Notes: a model not told the origin generated them from the sequence alone. A stretch of 64,000 nucleotides of DNA from Dipylidium caninum (GCA_017562135.1 QEYB01000654.1:992001-1056000), one strand, 5' to 3'; shown: positions 11,538 to 22,639, counted from the stretch's first letter. Made by a program: numbers and translations.

Positions 11538-14500
11538 ATGGCAGCATTTCAAAAGCTTTTCTACGTCATCGACAAGGAGAATACTGGAGTAATAACGATT
11601 GCGGACCTGCGTGACTACATGCACCGGATGAAGTATACGGAGGGTTTTGTCACTTCGTGGACAAACCTCTTCGATCCTGACCACACCGGTCTCATCACCT
11701 ACGAGAAGTATTGCAAAGTGTTGGGATTAATACCGGCTGCACCCAAGACTCACGACTCTTCGGCTGAGTCGACCTCAGAGGCGTCTGAACCGCCGGTTTC
11801 CTCGGCGACTGTGGAGGAAGCTCCGACTCCAAATCCCCCGGAAGTGGTGGAGGAGGTAATTCAATCAAAGGTGGAGGCCAAAGAGGTGGCCGAAGAGCCA
11901 AACTCCGCCCTCCTAACAAGACGCCGGAGGAATACCAATTCTGTTGGACAGGAGACAGACGATTCGGGTCAGAATCGACGTGGACAGGGAGCCAAACAGA
12001 CTAGAAGGAAGAATACAAAATCGTTTGACGGTAAGGAGTCCCCGAAGCTATCTGGAGGCCCGTCACGGAAGCGGAAATACACGGAATCGCCACCGAAGGG
12101 GAGCCTCATTGAACCGCAACCGGCCACGACGGTTGGAAAAGTAGAGCGACCTCCGTCAGCCGACGCAGCGGACGGCACGAAAGAGGATTTGGCTGATTTG
12201 CCTCCGGCCACGAGCCCCGAGCCGAAGGAAAGCGGCCAAGATGCGGAAGTGGACGGAGAGTCTGTTTCGCCCTCGCATACTCAGTCGCCTACGTTGGAGA
12301 CGTCGAGTCGAGCGTCGGTTGAAGCCGCGCAGGTGGACAATAAACCTGCGGAGCGAACGGAGGCGGTGGCTGCGATCGCTGACGGCGAACCAGTTGGAGC
12401 GGGCGAGGCGGCGGAAGACTCCGCAACAGACGTTTTTGATTGGCTCATCACGGCAAATTCGCAGCCAATGGAATCGGAGGATGAGCAGGATAAAACGGCG
12501 ACGGTGCTGCACCGCCACGAGGGGATTTCGGGTGCCAGTGTGGACTCGATTATTATTCCACAGACGGAGAGTCTCACGTTAGCAGACGAGCCACCAAGGG
12601 AGTTGGAGAGTATGGAGTGGAACACCGAGGCAGTGGACGATCAGAAGGCGTCGGGACTGCCGGAGCCGGAGTTAGCGGCCTCGGCACAGGCGCAATCCAT
12701 GGGATCCGTTGGCGATGAAGGTGTTCTGCAGGCCGCGGCTGCATGCACGGACTCGCTGTCGCTGTCGCCGCCCGAGCCGGCGGATTCGGGCCCGCGGGAG
12801 GAGGTGAAGGAGTCGAAGCCCCCGACGTCGGCTGCAGCGGGAAGTGGAAAAGCGCAGGAGCCAGAATCCCCAACACCGGCTTCATCGCCTCTCGAGCAGG
12901 CGGAGAGGAAGGAGGCCAAAGTGCGAGCGAAGAAACCTGCCGACGCGAAGAAACGCACCAAAAAGACGTCGGAGAATTCCCTGGGTGAAGCCGACGTAAC
13001 CCCGTCGCGTGACAGGGCGGCGGAGGCTAAAACTGCCAAGGGGAGAAGTGAGGAGTCGAAGAAGGGGAAGAAGCGTGAAAAACGTGCCTCGGAATCGGCG
13101 AAAGTCGAGAAGAAGTTGTCCTCCGCGGCACGTCAGTCGTCTTTGCCGGAGGATTTTGTCGAGCATCGGCCACTTTCGGGACTGGAAGGCGGCGTCGCGG
13201 GAGACGCGGAGACGAGGAAGTCCTTCGAGGCCGACGCGGAGGCGTCCAGCGGCTCCGGCAGTACGCGGCCAGCAAAGAAGGCTGCGTTGAAGAAGCGGAC
13301 CAAAGGCGAGAAGAAGACCGAGAGGAAGGTGCAGCCGGTGATGGCGGCGGAGCTTCAGCAGCCGCGGTTCCTCGAGGAGGACATTATGCCACAGGTGGCG
13401 GATGTCATGAGATCTGCGCCACTTCCCGAGGAACCTCCGGGGGCGACGAGTCCTCCGGACGGTCGGACGGAGGCTGCCGAGTCCTCGGCGATGAATGCCG
13501 CCGCCGCCGCCGAAAGTCCGTCGGACGTCGGAAGGGCAGAAGAAGCGTCGCCCGAGGCGGTGGAGGCTCGACTGCCATCGGCGGCAAGTGAAGACGTGGA
13601 AATGTCGCCACGGGCGGAGTCGGCCACGTCAGTTTCGTGGGAGGTGGCAAAAAAGCACCCGATGGCGGTTGTGAAGAGGCATCCCATGTCGGTGGCGAAG
13701 AAGCATCCGATGCACATCGTTTTGTCGCCGTCGCCGGACGGCAAAGGCGCCGAGGCGGAGCAGTCGAAGGCGTCGGTGGAGGGAGGCGAAGGCGAAGGCA
13801 GAGAAGAGGAGGAGGAGGAGGAGGAGGGGGAGACAGTCGGCATGGACGTCGAGGCGGAGGCTCCACTGGAAGCAGTCCCGGACGCTGCGATGGAGACTTC
13901 GCCCGAAGACGTGGAAGACGCTGCGGAGAAGTTGTTGGAAAGCCCTGCGCCGGGACAGGATGAGGCGGAGGAGGTGGATGTGGAAGTGGAAGAGAAAGTG
14001 AAAGTGACGGAGGGCGGAGCAACAGCGGAAGAGGCGCCTGCCGAGCCGCGGAGGAAGTCGTCGGGCGCGTCCGAGAAGGCAGAAGACGAGGCGGAGGAGA
14101 AGACTCCCTCCACGACATGTTCGCGGAGCCCGACGGCAGTCGCCGAGGAAGCCCCGGCGTCGCCTGAACGGACGGCGGCTGCGGCTAAGAACAAGCGTGG
14201 AAGGAAATCGGCGGAGTCCTCCCCACCCGCCGGAAAAGACGAACCACCTCCCCGCGTAGAGGAGGAGATTTTGCCCTCCGCCTCGTCCCTCGCCGAGGCG
14301 GTTGGGAAGCCTGTTGAAGGTCCGCAGCCATCGAAGACGACGAAGAAATCCTCGGAGTCGAGAAAAAAGACGCCGAAGCAGAAGAAGTCAACATCACCGC
14401 CTTTGAGAGACGATGCTGCAAGACCTCCGCCGGCGCCAGACGCGGCGCGGGAGCCACCGAGAGTTGCGGAGGCGAGGGAAGAGCAGCCGAGCGACGAAGG

Positions 14501-15521
14501 CCTCGAGCGCGCAGCCCCAACAGTCGAGGACTCCGCGTCTCCGAGTCCAGCGGGTGGATCTGAGAAACCCTCGCGGTCCAGGAAGAAGTCGTCGGGCTCG
14601 AGGAAAGCATCAGAGGAAGAGTTAGCTGGAACAGCGCCTCCGAAGGCGGAGGCCGCCTCGGCAGTTGACGCAGAACCGGCGCCGGCGGTGGCGGAGGCAT
14701 CGGCGGAGCCAGGCGAGGGCGACGGGAAGCCGGAGGAGGTGGCGGCGGGCGAAGGCGACGCGGCTGAGGGGGCGGTCGACGTTCCCGCGTCGCTCAGTGC
14801 GTCCGCCAAGTCGAGCAGGAAGCCCGCGGAGACGAAGAAGAAGCGCGACAAAATGGCCGCCGAGTCGGCCGAGGCGAGTGGCCAGGCGTCTTCCGCCGCT
14901 GACGTCCACGCGGATGTTGCAGGGGAGCAGAGCGCAGCCCCTTCGGCGGCGCATCAAGTTGGCAACGCTGCGCCGCCGAAGGCGTCGCGGAGGAAGAAGC
15001 CTTCCGAGCCGAGGGAGGACAGAGTTTCGCGGGAGGAAGAGTCGGAGGCCTCAAAGCTGCCGAAGAGCGGAGGAGGAAAGGCGTCCGAGGCACCTTCCAA
15101 AGGCGAGGCGGGGAGGGGAGCCGAAAAAGCCCCAAAACCGTCCAAAAGGAAGGCGACCGGATGCGGAGACGAACGTGGGACGGTGAAGGAGGTCGGCAAG
15201 AAACATTCCGAGGCGGAGACGCCCGCCCCGTCGGAGGGAGACGCCGCGGCGACGAGCGCGCGACCGGCCGAGGGCGGAGACGAGGAGGCGTCCGAGACGC
15301 GCGCCTCCGCAGCCAAGAAACGCGCTGCCAAGAGCGACAAGCAGCCGCAGGCGGCGCCGAGGCGCCAGAAACGCGAGGGGAAGAAGCCGCTGAGCGCCGC
15401 AGACGCACAACCGCATGACTCGAAGGCACCGCCCGTGGAGGCCGCGGCCGTCGTCGACGCCGACGCCGACGCCGACGCGGTCAAGTCGGAGGCGCCGCCC
15501 CCTCCGCCTCGCTCGAGGTGA
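11538..15521 (+). CDS. EF-hand protein with a giant Lys/Glu/Ala/Ser/Pro-rich low-complexity chain
   Basis: A single open frame of 1327 residues. Residues 1-65 form an EF-hand pair: loop 1 DKENTGVITIAD and loop 2 DPDHTGLITYEK. Both have Gly at position 6 and Ile at position 8, but Asp and Lys replace the usual Glu at position 12, so calcium binding may be weak. This resembles the N-terminus of flatworm tegumental EF-hand proteins; the dynein-light-chain domain usual in that family is not seen. The rest is disordered: acidic blocks, recurring SSRKK/SRKKSS-type basic motifs, and a three-fold KKHPM repeat (residues 703-728). The stop TGA overlaps a strong donor (TCGAG/GTGAGT) at 15519, so this exon may instead splice onward; the phase fits the eL6 exon at 19024. 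Poly(A) signals at 16593 and 16760 support an unspliced end as well. The cellular role is unknown. Confidence 0.75.
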   Translation: MAAFQKLFYVIDKENTGVITIADLRDYMHRMKYTEGFVTSWTNLFDPDHTGLITYEKYCKVLGLIPAAPKTHDSSAESTSEASEPPVSSATVEEAPTPNPPEVVEEVIQSKVEAKEVAEEPNSALLTRRRRNTNSVGQETDDSGQNRRGQGAKQTRRKNTKSFDGKESPKLSGGPSRKRKYTESPPKGSLIEPQPATTVGKVERPPSADAADGTKEDLADLPPATSPEPKESGQDAEVDGESVSPSHTQSPTLETSSRASVEAAQVDNKPAERTEAVAAIADGEPVGAGEAAEDSATDVFDWLITANSQPMESEDEQDKTATVLHRHEGISGASVDSIIIPQTESLTLADEPPRELESMEWNTEAVDDQKASGLPEPELAASAQAQSMGSVGDEGVLQAAAACTDSLSLSPPEPADSGPREEVKESKPPTSAAAGSGKAQEPESPTPASSPLEQAERKEAKVRAKKPADAKKRTKKTSENSLGEADVTPSRDRAAEAKTAKGRSEESKKGKKREKRASESAKVEKKLSSAARQSSLPEDFVEHRPLSGLEGGVAGDAETRKSFEADAEASSGSGSTRPAKKAALKKRTKGEKKTERKVQPVMAAELQQPRFLEEDIMPQVADVMRSAPLPEEPPGATSPPDGRTEAAESSAMNAAAAAESPSDVGRAEEASPEAVEARLPSAASEDVEMSPRAESATSVSWEVAKKHPMAVVKRHPMSVAKKHPMHIVLSPSPDGKGAEAEQSKASVEGGEGEGREEEEEEEEGETVGMDVEAEAPLEAVPDAAMETSPEDVEDAAEKLLESPAPGQDEAEEVDVEVEEKVKVTEGGATAEEAPAEPRRKSSGASEKAEDEAEEKTPSTTCSRSPTAVAEEAPASPERTAAAAKNKRGRKSAESSPPAGKDEPPPRVEEEILPSASSLAEAVGKPVEGPQPSKTTKKSSESRKKTPKQKKSTSPPLRDDAARPPPAPDAAREPPRVAEAREEQPSDEGLERAAPTVEDSASPSPAGGSEKPSRSRKKSSGSRKASEEELAGTAPPKAEAASAVDAEPAPAVAEASAEPGEGDGKPEEVAAGEGDAAEGAVDVPASLSASAKSSRKPAETKKKRDKMAAESAEASGQASSAADVHADVAGEQSAAPSAAHQVGNAAPPKASRRKKPSEPREDRVSREEESEASKLPKSGGGKASEAPSKGEAGRGAEKAPKPSKRKATGCGDERGTVKEVGKKHSEAETPAPSEGDAAATSARPAEGGDEEASETRASAAKKRAAKSDKQPQAAPRRQKREGKKPLSAADAQPHDSKAPPVEAAAVVDADADADAVKSEAPPPPPRSR
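13644..13721 (+). repeat. Three-fold KKHPM coding repeat
   Basis: Encodes VAKKHPMA, VVKRHPMS, VAKKHPMH and IV: three units of about eight residues with conserved H-P-M after two basic residues, set between acidic stretches of the EF-hand protein. Codon choice differs between units (CACCCG, CATCCC, CATCCG), so the repeat is old or selected at the protein level. Confidence 0.8.
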
Positions 15522-16592
15522 GTTTGTTCGTCTGTCGAGAGGAGGTTGGCGCAGCTGCCACCACGGCAATTACAATTAAGGCGACGGGGGCGCGCTGCAC
15601 ACTCCCCGCGGCCGTAGACGCCGAGGACGGCGGAGGGACGGCGTCCGACGTCCCCTCCCCTCACCCGGCGGCCCCCACAGTCCCCCGTCGCGCTCCCACC
15701 CCGCCTAGGTCCGCCGGGGCTCACCGCGGCCTCGGGGCGCAGCGCTGCTTTGCGCAGGGCGACAAGAGTCGTCCGCGCTGTCGCGCCCGGCCGAGGCGGC
15801 AAGAGTCGTCCGCGGCTTCGAACAGCGCCCCGCAGTGGGGCGGTTTCAAGGTCGCGTCGCGTCACCGCAGGTCACTCCAGGTCAGGGCATTTCGCCGGCT
15901 CCGCCGAGTGCCCTCGGTAGGCGCGCAGGCACCGCGATGCGGAGCGAAGCGGGTCGGAGGGGCGTCGTGGGGGCGCCCGGGGGAGGCGGCTGGGGGCCGG
16001 AGGAGCGTGGAGGTTAACTTTGCCCGCCCCCCCCGCTCCCCCCCCAACTCAGTTGCCTCTTTCGTTTGTGCAGTCCTTAGCCCACCGCCCGCGACGACGC
16101 GCCGCACCCTGTCCCCGTTGGAGGCCTCCACGTCGCTGTCTTTTGTCCTCGTCACGCCCCGCCACCACCACCACCACCGCCCTCACCCCCTCCCCCGCGC
16201 CGTCCGCTCCACCGAGTTTGCTTTGATTTTGCCGCGATGTGTCCGACGCGCGCGACCTCTCGTGGGTCCGCGTGGCCTCGCACCGACTGATTCCGCCTTG
16301 CCGCCGCAGGGTTGGGGGGGGTGGGGTGGGATGGCCCAGAGGGGGAGGGGGGGGCGATGTGCAGCACAAAAAGAGAGGCAATCGAGATTATTCGCTTTTA
16401 TCTGAATTAAAAAAAAATAGTTTGCTTAATCACTCGGCTGTCGTGGCCTCTCGCTGCCCCCGCCCCAAATCGCTCGCCTCCGCCCCCCCCCCACCGCGCT
16501 GCTCGCGCCCCCCACTCCACTCCGCCACGTTTCCAAGTCTCCCGCCTCTCACGCTTTCCCAAAATTGTCGCTTGAGCTGATTTACTGGCGCA

Positions 16593-16598
16593 AATAAA
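16593..16598 (+). terminator. Poly(A) signal AATAAA
   Basis: AATAAA about 1.07 kb after the EF-hand stop codon. Confidence 0.4.
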
Positions 16599-16759
16599 CC
16601 ATCACCGAAACAGACGCTCACACCCCCCTCCCCCCACCCCCCCCCACACAGGAGCAGAGAGAGGAGTCGCGAGGGAGGAGAAGGCGCCAACGCCTCGAAG
16701 GGTGTCGTCCTCGCCGCCGCTCTTGCGTTATCCGTGTTCTGCCTGGCGTTTCCTCGTCT

Positions 16760-16765
16760 AATAAA
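16760..16765 (+). terminator. Poly(A) signal AATAAA with GT-rich downstream element
   Basis: AATAAA followed within 30 bases by a GT-rich stretch (GTTGTCAAGTGTGTTTTG). It is the best candidate 3' end for the EF-hand transcript. Confidence 0.5.
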
Positions 16766-18740
16766 GCTCTGCAAGTTGTCAAGTGTGTTTTGACATTCGC
16801 CACACGCGCAGGGGCGCGGCGAGTCCGCGTCCCGCCCCACAAAAGCGATGGCGGTGCTGGGGGGGACGCGGCGGGGCGGGCCGGGTCGAGGCTGTGACCG
16901 TCGCGACGCCTTGTTCTTAGGCGGCAGGAGGCCGAACCGGCGTAGCTAACGTCGGTGGGGGCGCGTGGAAAGCGCTGCCCCGGCGGGGCGCCGCACGGGC
17001 ACCCTTTGGAGGGCGCCTCGAGGCGAACGCTGCGCGCCGCGAGACTGCGCCAGGTCCTCGGGGGGAGGCGACATCCGAGCGAAGGGTGTGGTGCGAGCTC
17101 AAATAGCGCGTTTCACCAGCCCGAGAGGCGCCACGCCCTCGTCGGGCGGCGGAGGGGGCCGCGGAGGAGCACCCGCAACCCGCGTGCAGGGTCCCGCGAA
17201 CGCGCTTGGGCGGGCGACTCGCAGCCGAGTCGCGGCGCCGGCAGCCGTTGAGCGCCGCGGGGTTGAGGGGGGGCGGGGTCACCACGGTCGGATGCGGCCT
17301 CGTCGACCCGCGCGGCAGGGTGGAGAAGGCGACGAGTCCTCGCCGCGGGTGCGGAGCCCCCGCCCGACGCGCGCGGCAGTTGGAATGCCACCCCGCGGCA
17401 GCACCACTTGGCAGCCGCGACGGTCTGATTCATTGCCGTCGGGTGGTTCGGGTGAAGGGCGCGTCTGTGTGTGCCACCGAGGGTTGCGCCTGATTCTCCG
17501 ACGTGCACCAACTCGCAGCGGTGCGCCTCGGTGCCGTTGAGCGAGAAGAGCCGCCGAGAATCCGCCGTCTCCGAGTAGCGGTTGTGCCGAGCTCGGCGGA
17601 GTAGCGTCGCCCTCGTCGCACATCCTCCGCCGCCTCTGTCTGCGTCCCTTTCTCCTCCCCGCCAACTCTCCTCGACTCGACTCGACTCGTCTGCATTCCA
17701 CCGGACGTGAGAAGCGACACAGACCGCGACCAGTGCAGTTCGGTCCGGAAGACGCGTTGAGGGGAGTCCTGGCGACGCCTAAGGCGGTCGGCGTCGCCGG
17801 CAAGCGCCGCGGAGGGGAGGTGGACGGAAGACCTCGTCGCTCGCCCCCGACCGCACTGCCGATCGGCTCCTCGTCCGCCTCGTCCACTGCCGCGGCCGAG
17901 CGCACGAGGAGACTCGCGTCTCCGTCTCCGCTGCGCCGCGACTGGGCGTGCGATTCGGCGGGACCGCGACTTCGGCTTCGCCTCGCGCCGAGAATGTAGA
18001 AACTCGGCGGCCTCGCCCTGGCGTCGCCCTCGACGTTCCGCCGCCTCCATTCGCCCTCGGCGGCCTCCCGCTCCGCCCGACTCCTCGCCGACTCGCACGC
18101 TTGCCCAAATGTTTGTGTGCAAGAAATTAACGGACGATTGAGTGAATTGACTGTTCGATGCGATGCGGTGCAGTGCGGTGCACAGTCGTATGGGTGGCGA
18201 AATCGCTCGAGTGCAGAGTTGACGTCGACAATTTATGGCCCGTGCGCCCTCCGCGTGCGGCTCTTGCATCAATTCTGACCGCCGCCGCGTGTGTCGGTGA
18301 CAAAGGCGGCCCGAGACGTCGAAAAAGGGCGGCAGCGCGATTTTCGCCCCCTAACAAGTTCACCCCCTTGTCGGGTGGACTTCACCGCTGAGTAGCGAGG
18401 TCCACTTCCTCCCCGCGGTCGGTATCTTTCTCTCGCCACTTCGCGCGGCGAATAGTATCCACCGCCTCGCAGCCACTCCGTCCCCCTCCCCGCCTGCAGC
18501 TCTCTCCCGGGCCCCCCCTCCTCCCCCCCCCCAGCGTTTGCTCAATAACATTTTTGCCGCTGTTGGAATGAAAGAAAGGGTTTCCCCGCTGTCGTGGTGG
18601 CAGCCTTCTGTAGCGTTTTGTACCACCCACCGCCCTTTCTCCATCTGTCTGTACATCAAATTGCCAGGAAACGTCTTCTCGAAAAGCCGCTTTTTACTCT
18701 AACTTCGATCCATTAAGTGGAAAATCGCCTAATTACATAG

Positions 18741-18765
18741 CTACTTAAATGGGGCAAAACAAGTA
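18741..18765 (+). repeat. Palindromic motif copy 3
   Basis: CTACTTAAAT, nine bases, then AAGTAG followed by TAT. Confidence 0.5.
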
Positions 18766-19023
18766 GTATCTGTGCACTGTGTCAAAATCCCATCTTAAAC
18801 CCGTGAAGAATCGTGAACTTTTGAGGCGAATGTCCTGACGCTGCTTCCGTCCAAAAGCTGCAAAAAATGAGGCGAAGTATGGTGTGCCTGACGAAGATAT
18901 CAACGATTCCCTCGGAGAGTTTTTAGTAAAGAGTTGGCGAAAACTTTTACCTCTTTTTAAACCACGTACTTCGAGGATGAACATTTGTATTAGGTGAGAA
19001 AGATGTATCAGCACATTTTTCAG

Positions 19024-20702
19024 AGCGGCGGGCAAGAAGAAACGCAAAGCGGCTGACGCCTCCGACGACAGTCCCAAAAAACGAAGTAAGGAGGAGAAGA
19101 AGAAGTCAGACAGAGGCAGGAAGCGCAGACAGAAAGAGCCCAAAGAGCCCAAAGCCGAGGAAGAAGGGGAGGAGAAACTGAAAGCTAAAAAGTCCAAACG
19201 GCCCCGCGTGGGCAACCTCGAGTGCGGTCGATTCCCTCGAGCATTCGCGACACAGGCGAGTCTACTGAATTTCTCTGAGTAACAAAGATTTTTTAACACG
19301 TAATTTTTGTGCAGGTGGGACATCGCGTGCGACAACACCGGAGGGACGGGGCGCGTGTGCCAACCCACGGGCTGGGCAAGGCGCCGAAAGGCACCACCAC
19401 AAAGAAGAGCATTGAACGGCGGAGAAGGGACAAACCGAGCAAGAATGTCGGCAGGTGGCGGCTACGGAAGTCACTGCGGAAGGTGGGGACCATCGTCATC
19501 CTCGTGGCGGGTCGACATCGAGGGAAAAGAGCTGTGGTGGTGGGACGCCATCGTTTCTCCGGCCTACTGCTCATAACGGGACCCTTTAAGTGCAATGGAA
19601 TTCCTGTCAGAAGAATCCACCCCGATTATGTGATTGCCACAAAGACGAGGATCAGGATGAGTCGGGTGAGTAGAGACGCCGCCACTTCTGCGCCCAATCG
19701 ACTTCACTGTGAACTCTCACCGAATTTCTTGGCCTACAAGGCTGCAATCAGAACCCCATCGTTCTGTTCTCGGGTCGTACACTAGCATACTCGCTCTTAT
19801 GCTTTCTCTAAAGTGCATAAAATGATGATTTCGGCTGCGGACCGGTCCGACCCGAAAGGTGACAGTTTCCATTGCCACGCGAGCGCTACTTAACGTGAAG
19901 GAGAGTTTTAGATTTGGGGATCCACCCTTTAGCAGATGTGGGAAGAGAGAAGAGCCAGTGGATTCCATGCTCTCCCCGCCGGGTTGAGGATGACACCGCA
20001 GACATGCACCTGCGTGCCTGGAAAGTTCGGAGTCGCCTTTAGTCGTCGTTTCGGGCGGAAAAACGGGTCACTTGCGTTATTTACTGCTGAATTGCGGCTA
20101 CTTGGTGAGGGCTGAGCAGTTTAAGGGGCAAGCTACTTAAATTCGCCCTGAGTAGTATGCACCGGCGGCGTTTGCTTTGCGGTGATGTGAAGGAAAGTGG
20201 CGCCGAGAAGCTGCTAAATGGGTTAACCACGCCGATATTCCGACGGGTGAACCGGCAGCCCCGCTAATTTCCGCCTCATTTCGCGGGAATTCGTCAAAAT
20301 GCCCCAACAACTGGCGACTTTCGAGTTTGACCGAACGGTGTTAGCGGACACCGCCGCGGACTGGGACTTTGGCGCACTGTGGCGAGGAGTAAACCCCCTT
20401 TTCTCGTATATTCCACCACCGACCAGGTGCCCCTGCCGAAGCGGATGCAGACGCGGGAGTATTTCGCTCGGCAGAAGCCCCAAACACGCGGCAAAAACGC
20501 CGCGGACAACTTGTTCGTCAACCCCGAGGCCAACAGGAGGACGTACAAATTGACGGAGGAGCGGAGGGAGGACCAAAAAGTCGTCGACCGCCACGTCATT
20601 AGGGCGATCAAGCACAGTAAGGATGCCAAAATGCTTTTTGCCTATCTGCAGTCCCAATTCTCCCTCAGTCGCAGCGACAAGCCGCACAAAATGATCTTTT
20701 AG
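19024..20702 (+). CDS. RPL6: Ribosomal protein eL6 (RPL6), first codons not located
   Basis: Three exons: 19024-19255, 19315-19665 and 20427-20702. Exon one encodes the Lys/Arg-rich N-terminal tail (AAGKKKRKAADASDDSPKKR). Exon two carries the family core, including GTIVILVAGRHRGKRAVVV, then SGLLLITGPFKCNGIPVRR. Exon three ends SDKPHKMIF and stop, matching the eL6 C-terminus. These exons give 285 residues, close to the ~290 of animal eL6, so only a few N-terminal residues are missing. The first exon needs an upstream partner leaving two bases; no in-frame ATG exists before its acceptor. The 59-base intron 19256-19314 is GC-AG: only that donor keeps the frame. The protein is a component of the large ribosomal subunit. 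The alternative upstream partner is the EF-hand exon (see findings). Confidence 0.88.
20133..20155 (+). repeat. Palindromic motif copy 4 (in eL6 intron 2)
   Basis: CTACTTAAAT, eight bases, then AGTAG followed by TAT. Confidence 0.5.
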
Positions 20703-21631
20703 GATTTTTTTCTCTTCCTGCCCCCTCCCCCCCACTGCCTTTTCGTCCCCCCCGCCCCACCCCCCCGCCTGCCCTGCCCTGTTTTGTTATCGTCCCGCCA
20801 ATCGCCTGTGTACTAACCGATTATGTGTTCCCTCGTCCCGCCCGCGGCCGCCCCGCGGCTTCCGCTTGTGTCTCGGGGCGGTTTCCACCGTCCGAGAGAA
20901 TGCCAAACAGTCCCACCCCCGTCTTTTCTTACTTGGAGTCTGCGAGTGTGTGTGAATGTGTGTGAAATACAGCCTTTCCACGGTGTCGGGAAGTGGGTGT
21001 TGGGAGGGGGCGGACGCGGGCGGCCTCGGCCTCGCAGTGGAGGGGGCGGACGGGGCCGACGGGCCCTCAGGTGGCCCAACCAGGCCGCATTTGGCCCACT
21101 CGCGGTTGGCGGACGAGGGACGAGGCCTTCCGCCGTTTCACTGATCGCCACGGATTCGGTCGAGGCGTCTTTCCAGCCAGGCCGCCTTCTCGTGGGTTGA
21201 ACTGGGGCGGTCGCTGTGCCCGTTGCTCCCTTGTGTGGTGCGGAGGGGGGCAAACAGGGGATTGGCGAAGCGACGGGGAAGGAAAGAGAAGAGAGGAGAG
21301 GGGGAGGAGTAGACGGGCGTGCGGGGGGAGGATGGGGAGGAGAGGACGTGCAGAAGGGCGGTGGGGCGCAGAGGAGGTTGTGTTTCCCGCGGTACACGCG
21401 ACAGGCCAGTCGGAGAGGCCGCGGAAAGCGGCGGGGCAGCCGGAGGCGGCGAAGGGGGCGCCGGCTGCGTTCGCCATGGGCAAGTGAATGCGACAACGCG
21501 GATCAACTGGGGTGGAGGAGAGAGGCGCTTTTGCTAATTGAAACCACAAATCGCTGGGAAGAGACAAAAGTCAAAGCCTCGGGCGCAGCCTCTCAGAATG
21601 GCCGAAGTGGGGACGCTCAAGGCGTCCCGGT

Positions 21632-22124
21632 GACGCACGCGGACGCAGAGGTCGCCCAGCGCGGACAACGGCTGTCGGAGGCAGTCGAGTCGCGAGCAGA
21701 AAGTGGATGCCACGCGGAGACCCTGCGAGTCCACACGGCCGCCCACACGTGTCCGTCGCGGGCGGACACCTCGAGCTGTGCAGCCGGGCGTTTGCCGCCA
21801 CACGAGGAGCGCAGCACACCACGTGGCATTTCGGTGTGTTATTTACGTGTCTGACAGGCGTCAGCGTCAGCGTCAGAGTCAGCGTTGGCGTTGGCGTCCA
21901 CTCCACCGCCACGAGGTCTTCCACCTTCGCTCCCCACCGCGCCCCGCCGCGCCACACCCCGCCCCACCGCCTGCGCCTCCGCTAACCGCTTCTGCGTCGC
22001 AGCACCGCGCTGCGCATCTGTGAAAAGGTCTTCTACACGTCACCACTGCCCGCCGACTCGCGCGAATGTCCGCCACTCGCGGCGCCCCACCCCGAAGACG
22101 ACGAGTCCGACTCAGGGGCACCGA
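21632..22124 (+). repeat. Left arm of a 1.5-kb palindrome
   Basis: Near-identical to the reverse complement of 22640-23131. Paired positions sum to 44763-44764 along the arm, so there are hardly any indels. It contains a GCGTCA hexanucleotide run (about 21858-21880) and a strong-looking acceptor at 22002 (TTCTGCGTCGCAG) before an open frame starting ALRICEKVFYTSPLP. Confidence 0.8.
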
Positions 22125-22639
22125 CCCCTGGACGCGTCAAGGCATGGGAATTCGCACCACCGATCGTCGAAAGGGGCATGTACGAGACGGAAACTCACCG
22201 CGACATCCATGGGAGCGCCATATGGGCAGAGGCCGCCGCCGCCGTTCGTGGCGGATGCGTCCGTGCAACTTGAGGTGCGCCTCTGAAATGTCGTCTTCCG
22301 CGCGCAGTCCGAAGGCTCCTCGCAGCGGCACCAGCGCGGCGTTCGTCCTCACGTGCCCAGTGATGCAAACGAGGGCGAAAATGGCACGTCATGGGGCGCT
22401 GTGCTGCGTGCAGTCGGGCCAAACAAGCGTCGTCTTCCTCCCGTCGATACTACTGAGAAGGGCATTTCAGTACGCACTCGGATGCACGGACGCGCCACGA
22501 CTCCGGCGGCGGTGAAAGGCCTCTGCCCATATGGCTGACTGCATGGATGTGTCTGTTGAACACCTCGTTTCCGTCTCGTTACATGCACCTTATCGCGATC
22601 GTGCACTTTCCCCATGCCTGTGGACAGGGAAGGGGACAT

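Larger units (their letters stand above)
15522..19023. other. 3' UTR of the EF-hand gene and/or intron towards eL6
   Basis: Very GC-rich, with G-runs at 16312-16352 able to form quadruplexes, two poly(A) signals, a CAC-rich tract near 16161 and palindromic motif copy 3 at 18741. No convincing coding exon was found, including the short first exon that a stand-alone eL6 gene would need. Confidence 0.45.

Noticed and set aside
13355..14851. 498-codon open frame on the minus strand opposite the EF-hand gene (also 14954-15865, minus).
   Set aside because: It mirrors the Glu/Ala/Ser/Lys-rich sense codons, is itself Ser/Ala-only low complexity, and lacks any domain. The sense frame starts with a real EF-hand pair.
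20283..20426. Frame from ATG 20299 (MPQQLATFEFDRTVLADTAA) as an eL6 exon.
   Set aside because: It falls between the eL6 exon ending at 19665 and the phase-0 acceptor at 20426, and the eL6 sequence is continuous without it.
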